Positions 18,074 through 26,530 of a DNA stretch of 64,000 bases are shown one piece after another (the first letter of the stretch is position 1; the number at the start of each line of letters is the position of its first letter). Position numbers and translations under genes: made by a program. The DNA is from a virus. Under the pieces are notes generated by a model that did not search any database, was not told the origin of the DNA, and saw only the letters and a list, made by a program, of their open reading frames with translations. The stretch covers positions 21,676 through 85,675 of IMG/VR virus record IMGVR_UViG_3300030329_005540; one strand, 5' to 3'.

Positions 18074-18481
18074 TGGTGGAGGCGGCGGGAATCGAACCCG
18101 CGTCTTTAGAACCATCGGCCTAAATATGCTACAAGCTTATCCGGTTTAATACGATACGTGTCTGAAACCGGCAACTTCACGTAAAGTTTGGTCTATCTTT
18201 TTTTAAACTACTGGAGACTCAACCAGACTCAACCAGTGTTTTGCTCGTTATCGACGCCCTAGCTCCTTAACGAGCATCCAGAGTAGGACGGGTAGCTACG
18301 CAGCTACAGCAGCCTCTTCAGCCCAACCAAACTGAGCGAGAATCGCATCAGCTTCGTCAAGCGAAGGAGCCATATCAACATTATTGGCAGTTGAATACCT
18401 TGATAGATGATTTAAGAGGCCGACTATCATCCTCTGCTTGCAATTCGGCGTAAGACCCCAAATCGAATCCAGTACGCCCCC
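18074..18481 (-). ncRNA. ssrA: tmRNA (ssrA) with an unusually long tag
   Basis: A 408-nt tmRNA on the minus strand that rescues stalled ribosomes. The 5' GGGGGCG pairs with the 3' CGCCTCC followed by ACCA, and the encoded CCA is at 18074-18076. The 3' T-arm (GCGGGTTCGATTCCCGC) and the 5' GGATTCGATTT region are typical. The tag frame most likely resumes at GCC (18386-18388), four bases after a conserved-position A, and stops with TAG at 18296-18298. It reads ANNVDMAPSL, DEADAILAQF, GWAEEAAVAA, 30 residues instead of about 10, with a normal AVAA-type degron end. A promoter at 18489-18516 would start transcription exactly at 18481. Confidence 0.95.
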
Positions 18482-18488
18482 ATATAAA

Positions 18489-18516
18489 ATTCTACACTTA
18501 TTTATTTAATTTTCAA
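18489..18516 (-). promoter_or_regulatory. tmRNA promoter
   Basis: TTGAAA at 18511-18516, 16 nt, TAGAAT at 18489-18494, then 7 nt to the tmRNA 5' end. It overlaps the 3' end of the HNH gene. The GTGTAGAAT context also resembles the class B motif. Confidence 0.6.
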
Positions 18517-19176
18517 TTCTTTTTTCGTTTTACGCGCAAGATCATTGTTGGCCCAAACACCATTTAATTGCTCTGGCCATTTTTCAGGATCATAGTCGTG
18601 TCTTTTTACTGAGTTTTTATGGTTGCTTATAACTTGTAAATTATCTTGATGATGCGCCCCTCCTTTGGCTAAAGGTATTATATGATCCACTACATATTTT
18701 CTACCTGCTTTAGAAGATCGGCGGCGAGCATCCTCGTAAAAGGCTTTCATTTTTTCTTCGTCTGAATCAGGCAGTATGGCGTTGATTTTTATAGCCGCTC
18801 TCTTTTTTGCCAAAGCGTTCATTAATGGCCTATTGTTTTTTTTATAATTAGAATTATACTCGGCAACGTGATCAGCATTTTTTCCGCGCCATTTTTTCAT
18901 GGACTTAGCTCGTTCTTTACTGTTCTTTTTCCTATATTCTTTTACCCTCTCTTTGTTTTTTTCACACCAAATTCGACAATATTCTCTATTTTTTTTTCTA
19001 TTTTCAGGCCTTGCGTTGTACGCCCTTCTGCGGGCACGTACTTTTTCTTTTTTCTCTTCTGGTAAACTATGAAACCTTTCACGATCCTGTTTTGCTCGGC
19101 ATGAGCCACAGGTCGCTCTGTGTTTTCCGAATTTCGAAGTAGGCTTTTCTTCTTTGCATCTACGACAAATCTTCAT
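18502..19176 (-). CDS. HNH endonuclease with N-terminal zinc finger
   Basis: A protein of 224 residues. The N-terminus has two CxxC pairs (MKICRRCKEE, TCGSCRAK), then a long Arg/Lys/Glu-rich helix, then the HNH core KYVVDHIIPLAKGGAHHQDNLQVI near residue 163 with HKNSVKRHD closing it. It follows RecA by two bases and sits between recA and ssrA, a position typical of a mobile homing endonuclease. It could cut an unoccupied copy of this site in related phages (inference). Confidence 0.88.
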   Translation of the reverse strand: MKICRRCKEEKPTSKFGKHRATCGSCRAKQDRERFHSLPEEKKEKVRARRRAYNARPENRKKNREYCRIWCEKNKERVKEYRKKNSKERAKSMKKWRGKNADHVAEYNSNYKKNNRPLMNALAKKRAAIKINAILPDSDEEKMKAFYEDARRRSSKAGRKYVVDHIIPLAKGGAHHQDNLQVISNHKNSVKRHDYDPEKWPEQLNGVWANNDLARKTKKELKIK

Positions 19177-19177
19177 A

Positions 19178-20272
19178 TCAAGATTTCTTTAAAGTGTCTC
19201 TAAATTTATTAAACAAATACTTGCCAATTTCTTTATTCTCTTCGAAGTATTTTCTAAGGTTATCAATACCTTGGTGCTGTTGTTTAAACTCTAAGCCGGT
19301 TTCTTGTTTGACCTCTTCGATAAGTTCTTCTGAAACAGTCACCCAAGCACCAGCCTTTTTAGCCATGTCCCAAGCGAGCATCATATCAACTACCTCGTAC
19401 TCCACCCAAATACTTTTACCGCCGACGCGGCCATAGCGAATAGGGTATCTTACTTCTATCCCCGTTTTTTCATTTGCGCTTTTACGGAAAACTACTTTAC
19501 AATAATGACCAAGGTGATCGCCCTTACCATTCGGCTGAGTAGTGATTAAATCTTTTACGTAGCGAGGCTGAAACTCTAAAATCCAATCACTGTAATGTAA
19601 TATTGCGTTGCCTCCAGAAGCATTGGTCAATCTTGGGTCAGTTTTTTCATACGGGTTAATACTAACTTTGCTTCTAACTTGAGAAATCATATAACAAATA
19701 TGTCCTCGGGTAGCTAAACCCAACGCCATTCTTTTTAGGAAGTCCGATGTCAAAAGAGAACCGCCAGCTACTTTAACTGCTTCGTCAGACCCTTTTTCTA
19801 AATCACCTCTGGGAACCAAAGCATCCATAGAGTCAATGATAAACATGTATCTTGTATCAGAAGGATTATCTTTGACCATCTGCCGAATAAAATCAATAAC
19901 GGTTTCGTAAACATTGCATTTGAACACGAACCACTTATTTTCATCTGTATCTACTCCCGATCTCTCTACCATATCTGTAGACAGTCTTCCTTCGGACTTG
20001 ATGTAGACGACCATAGAGTTATCCATTTTTTGAAAGTTGCGGGCAAAGGATAACGAGCACGAAGTCTTTCCTCCTTCTGCTACTCCTGAAGCTCTAATTA
20101 TTCCGGGTTTAATACCGCCGCCCATTTCAATGTCCATTAAAAGGCTGCCGCTGGATATAGTATATTCTCTCTCTTCTTCGAAATTATAATGATCCCCTTT
20201 ATGTTCTTTGAGGTACGCTTGAATTTGCTCTAGGGGAGAGGTCGATACGGTCTCTGTTTTCTTTTTTCTCAT
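19178..20272 (-). CDS. RecA/UvsX-like recombinase
   Basis: A protein of 364 residues with the RecA ATPase order: Walker A GVAEGGKT near residue 62, YMFIIDSMDALVPRG near 142 (Walker B), an L1-like segment, and YMISQVRSKV near 193 followed by the TNASGGNAILHYSDWILEF L2 block near 212. It forms filaments on ssDNA for strand exchange and recombination-dependent replication. It overlaps the small gene upstream by 4 nt and shares its promoter. Confidence 0.92.
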   Translation of the reverse strand: MRKKKTETVSTSPLEQIQAYLKEHKGDHYNFEEEREYTISSGSLLMDIEMGGGIKPGIIRASGVAEGGKTSCSLSFARNFQKMDNSMVVYIKSEGRLSTDMVERSGVDTDENKWFVFKCNVYETVIDFIRQMVKDNPSDTRYMFIIDSMDALVPRGDLEKGSDEAVKVAGGSLLTSDFLKRMALGLATRGHICYMISQVRSKVSINPYEKTDPRLTNASGGNAILHYSDWILEFQPRYVKDLITTQPNGKGDHLGHYCKVVFRKSANEKTGIEVRYPIRYGRVGGKSIWVEYEVVDMMLAWDMAKKAGAWVTVSEELIEEVKQETGLEFKQQHQGIDNLRKYFEENKEIGKYLFNKFRDTLKKS

Positions 20273-20625
20273 TTTAAAAAGTCTAATAGATTTTTGGGTT
20301 TGGATTCTATCTGTTTATCTTCTCCTACTTTTTCGTCGCCTAACTGAAAAACGACGGGATCAAACCCTTTTAGGTCAATATTTTTTTTGTATTTAATTAA
20401 ATACGTCTTACCTTCGTCGCTTAAAAACCAAGCAAGACTATTCAACTTAAAGGGAAGATACAGTTTTGTCCAGAACTTTTCTTCAGAAATATACTCAAAC
20501 AACTTTTTAGCGATTGCCATCTCGCGTTTAACAACGCCGCGATTATTCCACACCTTTTCCGGCTCTTTGCAGAACTTGGAAATTAATCTTTGATATTTAT
20601 TGGGCCTCCGCTTGGATTTTCGCAT
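20269..20625 (-). CDS. Small basic protein upstream of recA, possible recombination accessory
   Basis: A protein of 118 residues: a basic N-terminus (MRKSKRRPNKYQRLISKF), an aromatic middle (KFWTKLYLPFKLNSLAWFL) and a C-terminal LLDFLK. It overlaps recA by 4 nt, which suggests coupled translation, and it has a class A promoter located inside the end of the preceding gmd gene. I do not recognise the family. A RecA loader or ssDNA partner is one possibility from context only. Confidence 0.55.
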   Translation of the reverse strand: MRKSKRRPNKYQRLISKFCKEPEKVWNNRGVVKREMAIAKKLFEYISEEKFWTKLYLPFKLNSLAWFLSDEGKTYLIKYKKNIDLKGFDPVVFQLGDEKVGEDKQIESKPKNLLDFLK

Positions 20626-21686
20626 TGTAAATCATATTTTACCATACGCTTTACAAGATCGTCAAATGAAATTTTCGGCCTCCACCCTAATTCAGACATG
20701 GCTTCGCTTGGGTCTCCCCATAATAAATCAACTTCAGCGGGTCGATAAAACTCAGAATTAACCTTGACCAAGGTATATTTATGTGGCCCCGCCAATCTGA
20801 CATATTTTTCCTCTAAGCCTTCTCCCTCCCAATCACATGGCCCGAATCCGGCGGCAGCAAAAGCTTTTTCTACAAATTCTCTGATAGAATGAGTCTCTCC
20901 GCTAGCTAAAAGATAATCTTTAGGATCGTCTTGATTGAGCATCAACCAAATACCCTTTACGAAATCTTCGCTGTCGCTCCAATCTCTTTTCGCGTCTAAA
21001 TTGCCTAATTCAATTGTGCTATGTTTTTTACACTGACCTTTTCTATCGCTCCAAGTTCTGCTAAAGTTGTTAATTTGAAAAAATAATTTAGCCACGCCTT
21101 TGGAAATTTTTCTAGTAACGAACTCTTCGCCACGCTTTGTGCCTTCGTGGTTGAACAAAAGGCCATGAACTGCGTACATATCATAAGACTCTCGGTATAC
21201 TTTAACAAGGTGAGCCGCCGCGCATTTAGATGCCCCATAAGGACTGCGAGGTTTCATTGGGTGCTTCATGTCTTGGGGGGAATAGTCTACGTCGCCAAAT
21301 TGTTCACTGCTCCCTGCGCTATAAAATCTACAATCTGGTTTATACTTGCGGATTGCTTCTAAGCAGCGTATGACTCCTCCGGTATTAGTGTCCAATACGT
21401 GAAGAGGCATATCCCAGCTACATCCAACAAAAGAATTTGCTGCGAAATTGATAAAATAATCAGGTTGAATTTCTTGAACTAATTTGTCTATACTAATTTC
21501 ATCGGTTAGGTCTCCATAAACTAACTGAAAATTTTCATCATCTAAGAAACTCTTACAGTTGACGAAGTTCGGGTTAGAGCTTCTTCTAATCATGCCGAAT
21601 ACCTTATGACCCCTATCTCTAAGGAGGTACTCGCACATATTCGCCCCGTCTTGGCCCGTTATACCTGTAACTAAAACTTTTCTCAT
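20583..21686 (-). CDS. gmd: GDP-mannose 4,6-dehydratase
   Basis: A protein of 367 residues, standard Gmd length. It is an extended SDR: TGITGQDGANMCEYLL at the N-terminus (nucleotide-binding GxxGxxG), SAGSSEQFGD near residue 126, the YGASKCAAAHLVKVYRE catalytic Y-x3-K near 150, and LLFNHEGTKRGEEFVTRKI near 178, diagnostic of GDP-mannose dehydratases. It converts GDP-mannose to GDP-4-keto-6-deoxymannose, the substrate of the next enzyme in the operon. It is the last gene of the glycan operon. Confidence 0.96.
   Translation of the reverse strand: MRKVLVTGITGQDGANMCEYLLRDRGHKVFGMIRRSSNPNFVNCKSFLDDENFQLVYGDLTDEISIDKLVQEIQPDYFINFAANSFVGCSWDMPLHVLDTNTGGVIRCLEAIRKYKPDCRFYSAGSSEQFGDVDYSPQDMKHPMKPRSPYGASKCAAAHLVKVYRESYDMYAVHGLLFNHEGTKRGEEFVTRKISKGVAKLFFQINNFSRTWSDRKGQCKKHSTIELGNLDAKRDWSDSEDFVKGIWLMLNQDDPKDYLLASGETHSIREFVEKAFAAAGFGPCDWEGEGLEEKYVRLAGPHKYTLVKVNSEFYRPAEVDLLWGDPSEAMSELGWRPKISFDDLVKRMVKYDLQCENPSGGPINIKD
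20636..20665 (-). promoter_or_regulatory. Class A-like promoter for 20269-20625 and recA
   Basis: TTGACG at 20660-20665, 7 nt, AAAGC at 20648-20652, 6 nt, TAAAAT at 20636-20641, then 10 nt to the ATG. It lies inside the 3' end of gmd and lets recA be transcribed independently of the glycan operon. Confidence 0.7.
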
Positions 21687-22648
21687 ACGCTTCTTATTTT
21701 ATTAATGTTATCTTTATACCAATTATAAGTGCTGACAAGTCCATCTTCTAAAGAGATTTTATGCTTCCAACCTAATTTATTTATCCTTTGATTATCTAGT
21801 ACTCTTTTAAGGGTTCCGTCAGGTTTCGATAAATCGAATGTAATTTCGCCCTCGTATCCAACTGTCTTTGCTATTAGATGGGATAGGTTTTTGATAGAAA
21901 TTTCTTCTCCCGTTCCGATGTTAAGTTGAGAAATACCCTGAGAATAGATATCTTTAGCTGATACATTTTCGAGAGCGTAAACACACGCATCAGCTAAATC
22001 GTCTACATGCATAAACTCTCTCATGGCTTCGCCAGTGCCCCAAACCTCGACGCTGGGAGCGCCTGATTCTTTCGCCTCGTGAAATCTTCTGATGAGAGCC
22101 GGGAGAACGTGTGAGTTTTCCGGGTGGAAATTATCGTTCTCGCCATATAAATTCGCGGGCATAACAGAAAAGAAGTCTTTTTCGTACTGTTTGTAATAGC
22201 TCTCGCACATCTTTATACCAGCGATCTTAGCGATGGCGTAAGGCTCGTTGGTTGGTTCGAGAGGAGACCTAAGTAAATACTCTTCTCTAATAGGCTGATC
22301 TGTAAATTTTGGATAAATACAAACGCTACCCAAAAAGAGTAGCTTTTTAACCCCTAGCTCATAACTAGAATTAATTAAATTATTTTGTATTTGTAAATTT
22401 TCATAAATAAAATCTGCGCGGTATACGTTATTGGCGTGAATGCCACCGACTTTCGCAGCAGCGTCAATCACGATATCAGGCTGGCAACTCCAAAGATAAC
22501 GATAGACTCCTTCTTGATCAAGGAGGTTAAGCTCTCCTCTAGTTTGAGTCATGACATTATTGTATCCCTTGGACTTAAGCCGTCTAAGGATAGCAGACCC
22601 CACCATCCCACGATGGCCCGCTACAAATATTTTATCTTCTTTATTCAT
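21683..22648 (-). CDS. fcl: GDP-L-fucose synthase
   Basis: A protein of 321 residues. The N-terminal VAGHRGMVGSAILRRL is the Fcl/WcaG NADP-binding loop. GSVCIYP near residue 107 and EPYAIAKIAGIKMCESY near 135 give the catalytic Ser and Y-x3-K. It performs the epimerisation and reduction that turn the Gmd product into GDP-L-fucose. It overlaps gmd by 4 nt, so both are made together. Confidence 0.96.
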   Translation of the reverse strand: MNKEDKIFVAGHRGMVGSAILRRLKSKGYNNVMTQTRGELNLLDQEGVYRYLWSCQPDIVIDAAAKVGGIHANNVYRADFIYENLQIQNNLINSSYELGVKKLLFLGSVCIYPKFTDQPIREEYLLRSPLEPTNEPYAIAKIAGIKMCESYYKQYEKDFFSVMPANLYGENDNFHPENSHVLPALIRRFHEAKESGAPSVEVWGTGEAMREFMHVDDLADACVYALENVSAKDIYSQGISQLNIGTGEEISIKNLSHLIAKTVGYEGEITFDLSKPDGTLKRVLDNQRINKLGWKHKISLEDGLVSTYNWYKDNINKIRSV

Positions 22649-22649
22649 A

Positions 22650-23603
22650 TCAACGAGACAATATTCCTTCTATTGTTTTAACATAATTAGGTACAATTAC
22701 TTCCCAACTAAAATTATCTTCTGCATATTTTCTAATATCTTTTCTCATAGAAATAGATTTTTGTCTATTTAATGCTATTGTTTTTCGTATAAAGTCTTCG
22801 TCTTGGATTTTATCTTCTGGAATTACATCAATAAATGGTAAATTAGTATCTAAGTTAGCCGTTGTGTATTCCGATATAACCAAACCCAACCCCGCCATCA
22901 ATCCTTCTAGACATGACAATGAATGAGCTTCCCCATCGCTTAATAAAATCATGTTTGCATAATTAGTTAAATTATTATATAAATATTCTTTATCCCATTC
23001 ACCTAAATATTCTGGGCTATTAATATCAAATCTATCATCTGCATGATTTCCGGCGAAATCAATATTCATCGCCTTACCTTGGAATAAATGCTGCCTTTTT
23101 CTGTAGTCTATTTTAGCGAGGTATATTGACGTATTTGGTTTAGAGCAGTTTTCGTCAAATCTAAACAGATCGTTTCTGGCTCCGTTGGGCGTGACAAAAA
23201 CATTTTCCTCTGGTATGCCTTTGAGCAGCATAAAGGTTTTTTTAATGCCTTCTGAAAGAGCAAAAACGTAACAAGGAACTCGGTTATAATAGTTAAAGAC
23301 CTGAGAATAAGCGCCGTGCTTCGCGGGCTGCTCTAGATATGCGTAATGACATGTCGCCGCTTTATGTGGACACTTCAGGTAGTCTAACAGCGGAAGATAA
23401 TCATCGTATTGTAAATGTACAAAATGAGGGTTGAAAGAATTAACATCCTTGATGACCTCGGTTAAATCAGGCTTGTTAAAGATCGCTACCTCATGCCCTA
23501 GATCGAGAAGTCCCTCTGAATAATCCCAGATTAAAGACTCAATTGCGCCCCAGCCTTTCGGCGGGATAGGCATCAGACCCGGCCCTATTATACCTATCTT
23601 CAT
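22650..23603 (-). CDS. GT4-type glycosyltransferase (paralog 1)
   Basis: A protein of 317 residues with the GT-B fold: MKIGIIGPGLMPIPPKGWGAIE at the N-terminus, FVTPNGARNDLFRF at the hinge, IYLAKIDYRKRQHLF opening the C-domain, and SDGEAHSLSCLEGLMAGLGLV as the donor-binding E-x7-E region. It is a close paralog of the next upstream gene, probably a tandem duplication with changed specificity. It is shorter than most GT4 enzymes. Confidence 0.88.
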   Translation of the reverse strand: MKIGIIGPGLMPIPPKGWGAIESLIWDYSEGLLDLGHEVAIFNKPDLTEVIKDVNSFNPHFVHLQYDDYLPLLDYLKCPHKAATCHYAYLEQPAKHGAYSQVFNYYNRVPCYVFALSEGIKKTFMLLKGIPEENVFVTPNGARNDLFRFDENCSKPNTSIYLAKIDYRKRQHLFQGKAMNIDFAGNHADDRFDINSPEYLGEWDKEYLYNNLTNYANMILLSDGEAHSLSCLEGLMAGLGLVISEYTTANLDTNLPFIDVIPEDKIQDEDFIRKTIALNRQKSISMRKDIRKYAEDNFSWEVIVPNYVKTIEGILSR

Positions 23604-24535
23604 TTACCTAAAATCCCTTCGTATTTCTTCATGATATTAGACCAATCAAAATTATCTATTGCGTATTGTCTAATTTCTGAGCGCATTGCTAAAGAGGTCA
23701 CTCTATTTTCTTCTATGGCGCTTCTCAAGTAATCAACGTCATTTACTTTTTCTTCTGGAATTACTGTGATAAATGGTAGATCGGTGTCTAAATTAGCGTG
23801 AGCAAATTCTGAAAGAACCAGACCCAAGCCCGATGCTAACGCCTCTATTCCTACTACCGGATGAGCTTCAGCAGTACTTAGCAGCACCATATTCGCGTAT
23901 TCAGTAAGCCCTTCGTATATCTGTTTTTTTGTAAGCTCGCCAATATATTCACCCTCGGCGGGATTAAAGCTTTGGTCGTGTACTCCTCCTGCAAAATGGA
24001 TACCCAAGCCCTTGTCCTGTACTAAGGTTTGTCGTTTGCGTGGTTCAATTTTAGCTAAATAAATTGATTTACAAGGATATTTTATATTATCTTCTTTGAA
24101 GTTGTACAGCTTCGAGTCAACCCCATTAGGTAATACAATTACTTGATCTGAATCACACCCCCTTTCAATAAAAGCATTCTTAATCCCCTCTGAAAGCGCT
24201 ACAATTTTACACCCGCTGTCCTTGCAATCAGTATAAATCCAAGTATATTGGGGCTCTGGATTTTCTAAAAAAGGATAATGGCTAGTAACAAATTTGTTTG
24301 GGCATTCAATATGATTCATCAGATGCGCGTAGGCGTCGTAATGAAGGTGAACGGCGTCGTAGTCTTTCGAATTAGCTTGTTTTACGATCTCGTTTAAGTC
24401 TTTTGTGTTGATTATGTCAACATCGTGGCCGTTCTCAACTAGCTTGTTTCTATAATCCCATATTAATATCTCTACCGCGCCCCATGAAGTCGGGGGAATA
24501 GGCATCATTCCGGGGCCAATCAGCGCAATTTTCAT
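23600..24535 (-). CDS. GT4-type glycosyltransferase (paralog 2)
   Basis: A protein of 311 residues, colinear with the downstream paralog: IALIGPGMMPIPPTSWGAVE, VLPNGVDSKLYNF, IYLAKIEPRKRQTL, and STAEAHPVVGIEALASGLGLVLSE. The two genes overlap by 4 nt. The nucleotide-sugar donor is unknown. It belongs to the glycan operon. Confidence 0.88.
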   Translation of the reverse strand: MKIALIGPGMMPIPPTSWGAVEILIWDYRNKLVENGHDVDIINTKDLNEIVKQANSKDYDAVHLHYDAYAHLMNHIECPNKFVTSHYPFLENPEPQYTWIYTDCKDSGCKIVALSEGIKNAFIERGCDSDQVIVLPNGVDSKLYNFKEDNIKYPCKSIYLAKIEPRKRQTLVQDKGLGIHFAGGVHDQSFNPAEGEYIGELTKKQIYEGLTEYANMVLLSTAEAHPVVGIEALASGLGLVLSEFAHANLDTDLPFITVIPEEKVNDVDYLRSAIEENRVTSLAMRSEIRQYAIDNFDWSNIMKKYEGILGK

Positions 24536-24536
24536 T

Positions 24537-25502
24537 TTATAAAGTTATTTTAAGCCATTCTTTTAAAATGGCTAGTTCTTTCTTTTGTACGATGTCGTGT
24601 AAGTATAAATTGTTATAAAGTCCTAATAAATCTTCAGGTTTTTGAGGATGAAAATCTTTTAAAATTTTAATAACCTTCGGGGTGTGAAGATATACGGGGA
24701 TTTCGTCAATAAAATCATCGAAAAATTCATGAGCATTTCGTTCCTGATACACCGTAGCGTGGTTATGACCTATTCTGCCTCCGTGCATCCAAATCATTTT
24801 TTGAGCTACGTAAGAACGTAAAATGTCGCAGTATCTAAATGCGACGGTGCATGGTACATATAAATTATAGAACGTCTCTGGGCTTATCCAGATAGTATTC
24901 TGAGTATTAAACGGCGCGTAAACTTCTTCACCTAAAACAATTTGCTTTCTTGTTTTAAATTTTACTTTATTGTTTCTAGTTAGTCTATAAATTGCATCTA
25001 CATCAGGCTCAATGTCCGCTAACCCCTGCCAAACATGAACGGGTGCGTCATTCTCTTCATAGACATGTCGCTGTCTCTTATTAACTAAACTTAAGTCGTA
25101 CCCACGCGGCCATATTTTTTTGCTTGTAAATTCTTTTAAAGTATTTGGCCTTTCGGGTGACACCAGCACCTTGCTAGTAGAATATTTTTCATAGTTACCC
25201 CAGCTTTTATAAGGTATGTTGTCGTCATCAGTCTCCGCTATGATTTTGTATCCATTTTGAATCGCGTATAAATACCCTAAATTTTTGCGGCAATAATGAT
25301 TGTTGGGTATTAACTTAGATAACTTTGAAGAGACTTCTTCTTGCTCCTCCAAGCCTAGAAAAGTTAAGTCGTTTCTTTGACGGTAGCTGCTCTCGCTTGT
25401 TTTTAAGTCTCCGACAACAATTAAATCATATTCGCTTTTAGCGAAAGCCTCTATACATTTATTGGGCTCATTTATTGTTGTGATTATAATGCACTTTTTC
25501 AT
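24537..25502 (-). CDS. STELLO/DUF288-like glycosyltransferase
   Basis: A protein of 321 residues. The N-terminus (CIIITTINEPNKCIEAFAKS, LIVVGDLKT) followed by RKNLGYLYAIQNG and the acidic IAETDDDNIPYKSW near residue 95 resembles the DUF288/STELLO family, GT-A-like proteins with a Asp-rich metal site. A later DILRSYVAQKMIWMHG segment also fits. It ends just before the paralogous GT4 genes. Substrate unknown. Confidence 0.7.
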   Translation of the reverse strand: MKKCIIITTINEPNKCIEAFAKSEYDLIVVGDLKTSESSYRQRNDLTFLGLEEQEEVSSKLSKLIPNNHYCRKNLGYLYAIQNGYKIIAETDDDNIPYKSWGNYEKYSTSKVLVSPERPNTLKEFTSKKIWPRGYDLSLVNKRQRHVYEENDAPVHVWQGLADIEPDVDAIYRLTRNNKVKFKTRKQIVLGEEVYAPFNTQNTIWISPETFYNLYVPCTVAFRYCDILRSYVAQKMIWMHGGRIGHNHATVYQERNAHEFFDDFIDEIPVYLHTPKVIKILKDFHPQKPEDLLGLYNNLYLHDIVQKKELAILKEWLKITL

Positions 25503-26530
25503 TTAAAGTTTATCATATGTTTCAGAACAGCTTGAGGATTTTCCACGCAGGATTCAAAAGAAGATTGTATGTCCTCTAATTCTGAATTGTTTGTGACTAA
25601 ATTGATAATAGACCTATCCTCCGAAAACAGTGCAACGCATTGAGGCAGCGTCAAGTTGTTTCTCCTGACATTGATAATATCCAACTCTTTAATTCTCATT
25701 TTGTGAGGATTCAAAGACACGTAATCTTCCGAGGGGATTCCCATTATTGCGACCTTACCCCCAAGAGAAGCGGCGGAAAAACAATTGTTAATTGTGATAG
25801 CTTTACCGGCGGCGTCGATACATATACTCGTACCTTCGCCATTCGTTAAGTCTTTAATCACGTCTAAACATTTTTCATCTGCGATCACTGTTTCAGTAGC
25901 TCCATAATTTTTAGCCATCTCAAGCCTACTATTTAAGGGGTCTACCATTATAACTTTTTTGATACCTACCTTCTTAGCGACGAGGAGTGCTGAGATGCCA
26001 ATCATTCCTGCTCCAAAGATGGTTATAGAATCTCCAATTTGAGGATTGACTCTATTCATGCAATGCACGGCGATGCCTATTGGCTCCATAAGGGAGGCTT
26101 CTTCAAAAGACATTGCGTCAGGAATTTTTTCAAGCTGCCTATCGCTTAGTATCGCGTAATCTCTAAACGCGCCTAAATCTGTCGCGCCCATGAATTTTAC
26201 GCTGGAGCATAAATTATGCCTTCCTTTCTCACAGCACTTGCATTTGTTGCCGCAGGACAGTCCCGGCTCTATAGCTACTCTGTCGCCCTCTTTAAATCTT
26301 TTGCTCTTACTTTCTACCACGATTCCCGCTGGCTCATGACCCATTTCCATTGGCATCTTTTGCTTAAAGCTACCTAATCCGCCATGTAGATAATAATTAA
26401 GGTCTGACCCGCATATACCAACGGCCTCCATTTTTACCAAGCAGGTCGAGTCTTGTAGAGATGTCGTAAGCGTTTGCTCAGAAAGCTCCATTCTCCCTAT
26501 ATCAACTAATTTCGCTACTCTAATCTTCAC
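25499..26530 (-). CDS. Zinc-dependent alcohol/polyol dehydrogenase (MDR family)
   Basis: A protein of 343 residues from the GTG at 26530, which overlaps the upstream stop as GTGA; a further upstream ATG would add ten residues. It is a medium-chain dehydrogenase: VGICGSDLNYY near residue 37 (catalytic Cys), MGHEPAGIVVE near 62, a structural zinc site with four Cys (CGNKCKCCEKGRHNLC) near 88, and ITIFGAGMIGISALLVAK near 163 for NAD(P). It likely oxidises or reduces a sugar-derived hydroxyl in the glycan pathway, perhaps making the keto substrate for the adjacent aminotransferase. Confidence 0.88.
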   Translation of the reverse strand: MKIRVAKLVDIGRMELSEQTLTTSLQDSTCLVKMEAVGICGSDLNYYLHGGLGSFKQKMPMEMGHEPAGIVVESKSKRFKEGDRVAIEPGLSCGNKCKCCEKGRHNLCSSVKFMGATDLGAFRDYAILSDRQLEKIPDAMSFEEASLMEPIGIAVHCMNRVNPQIGDSITIFGAGMIGISALLVAKKVGIKKVIMVDPLNSRLEMAKNYGATETVIADEKCLDVIKDLTNGEGTSICIDAAGKAITINNCFSAASLGGKVAIMGIPSEDYVSLNPHKMRIKELDIINVRRNNLTLPQCVALFSEDRSIINLVTNNSELEDIQSSFESCVENPQAVLKHMINFK

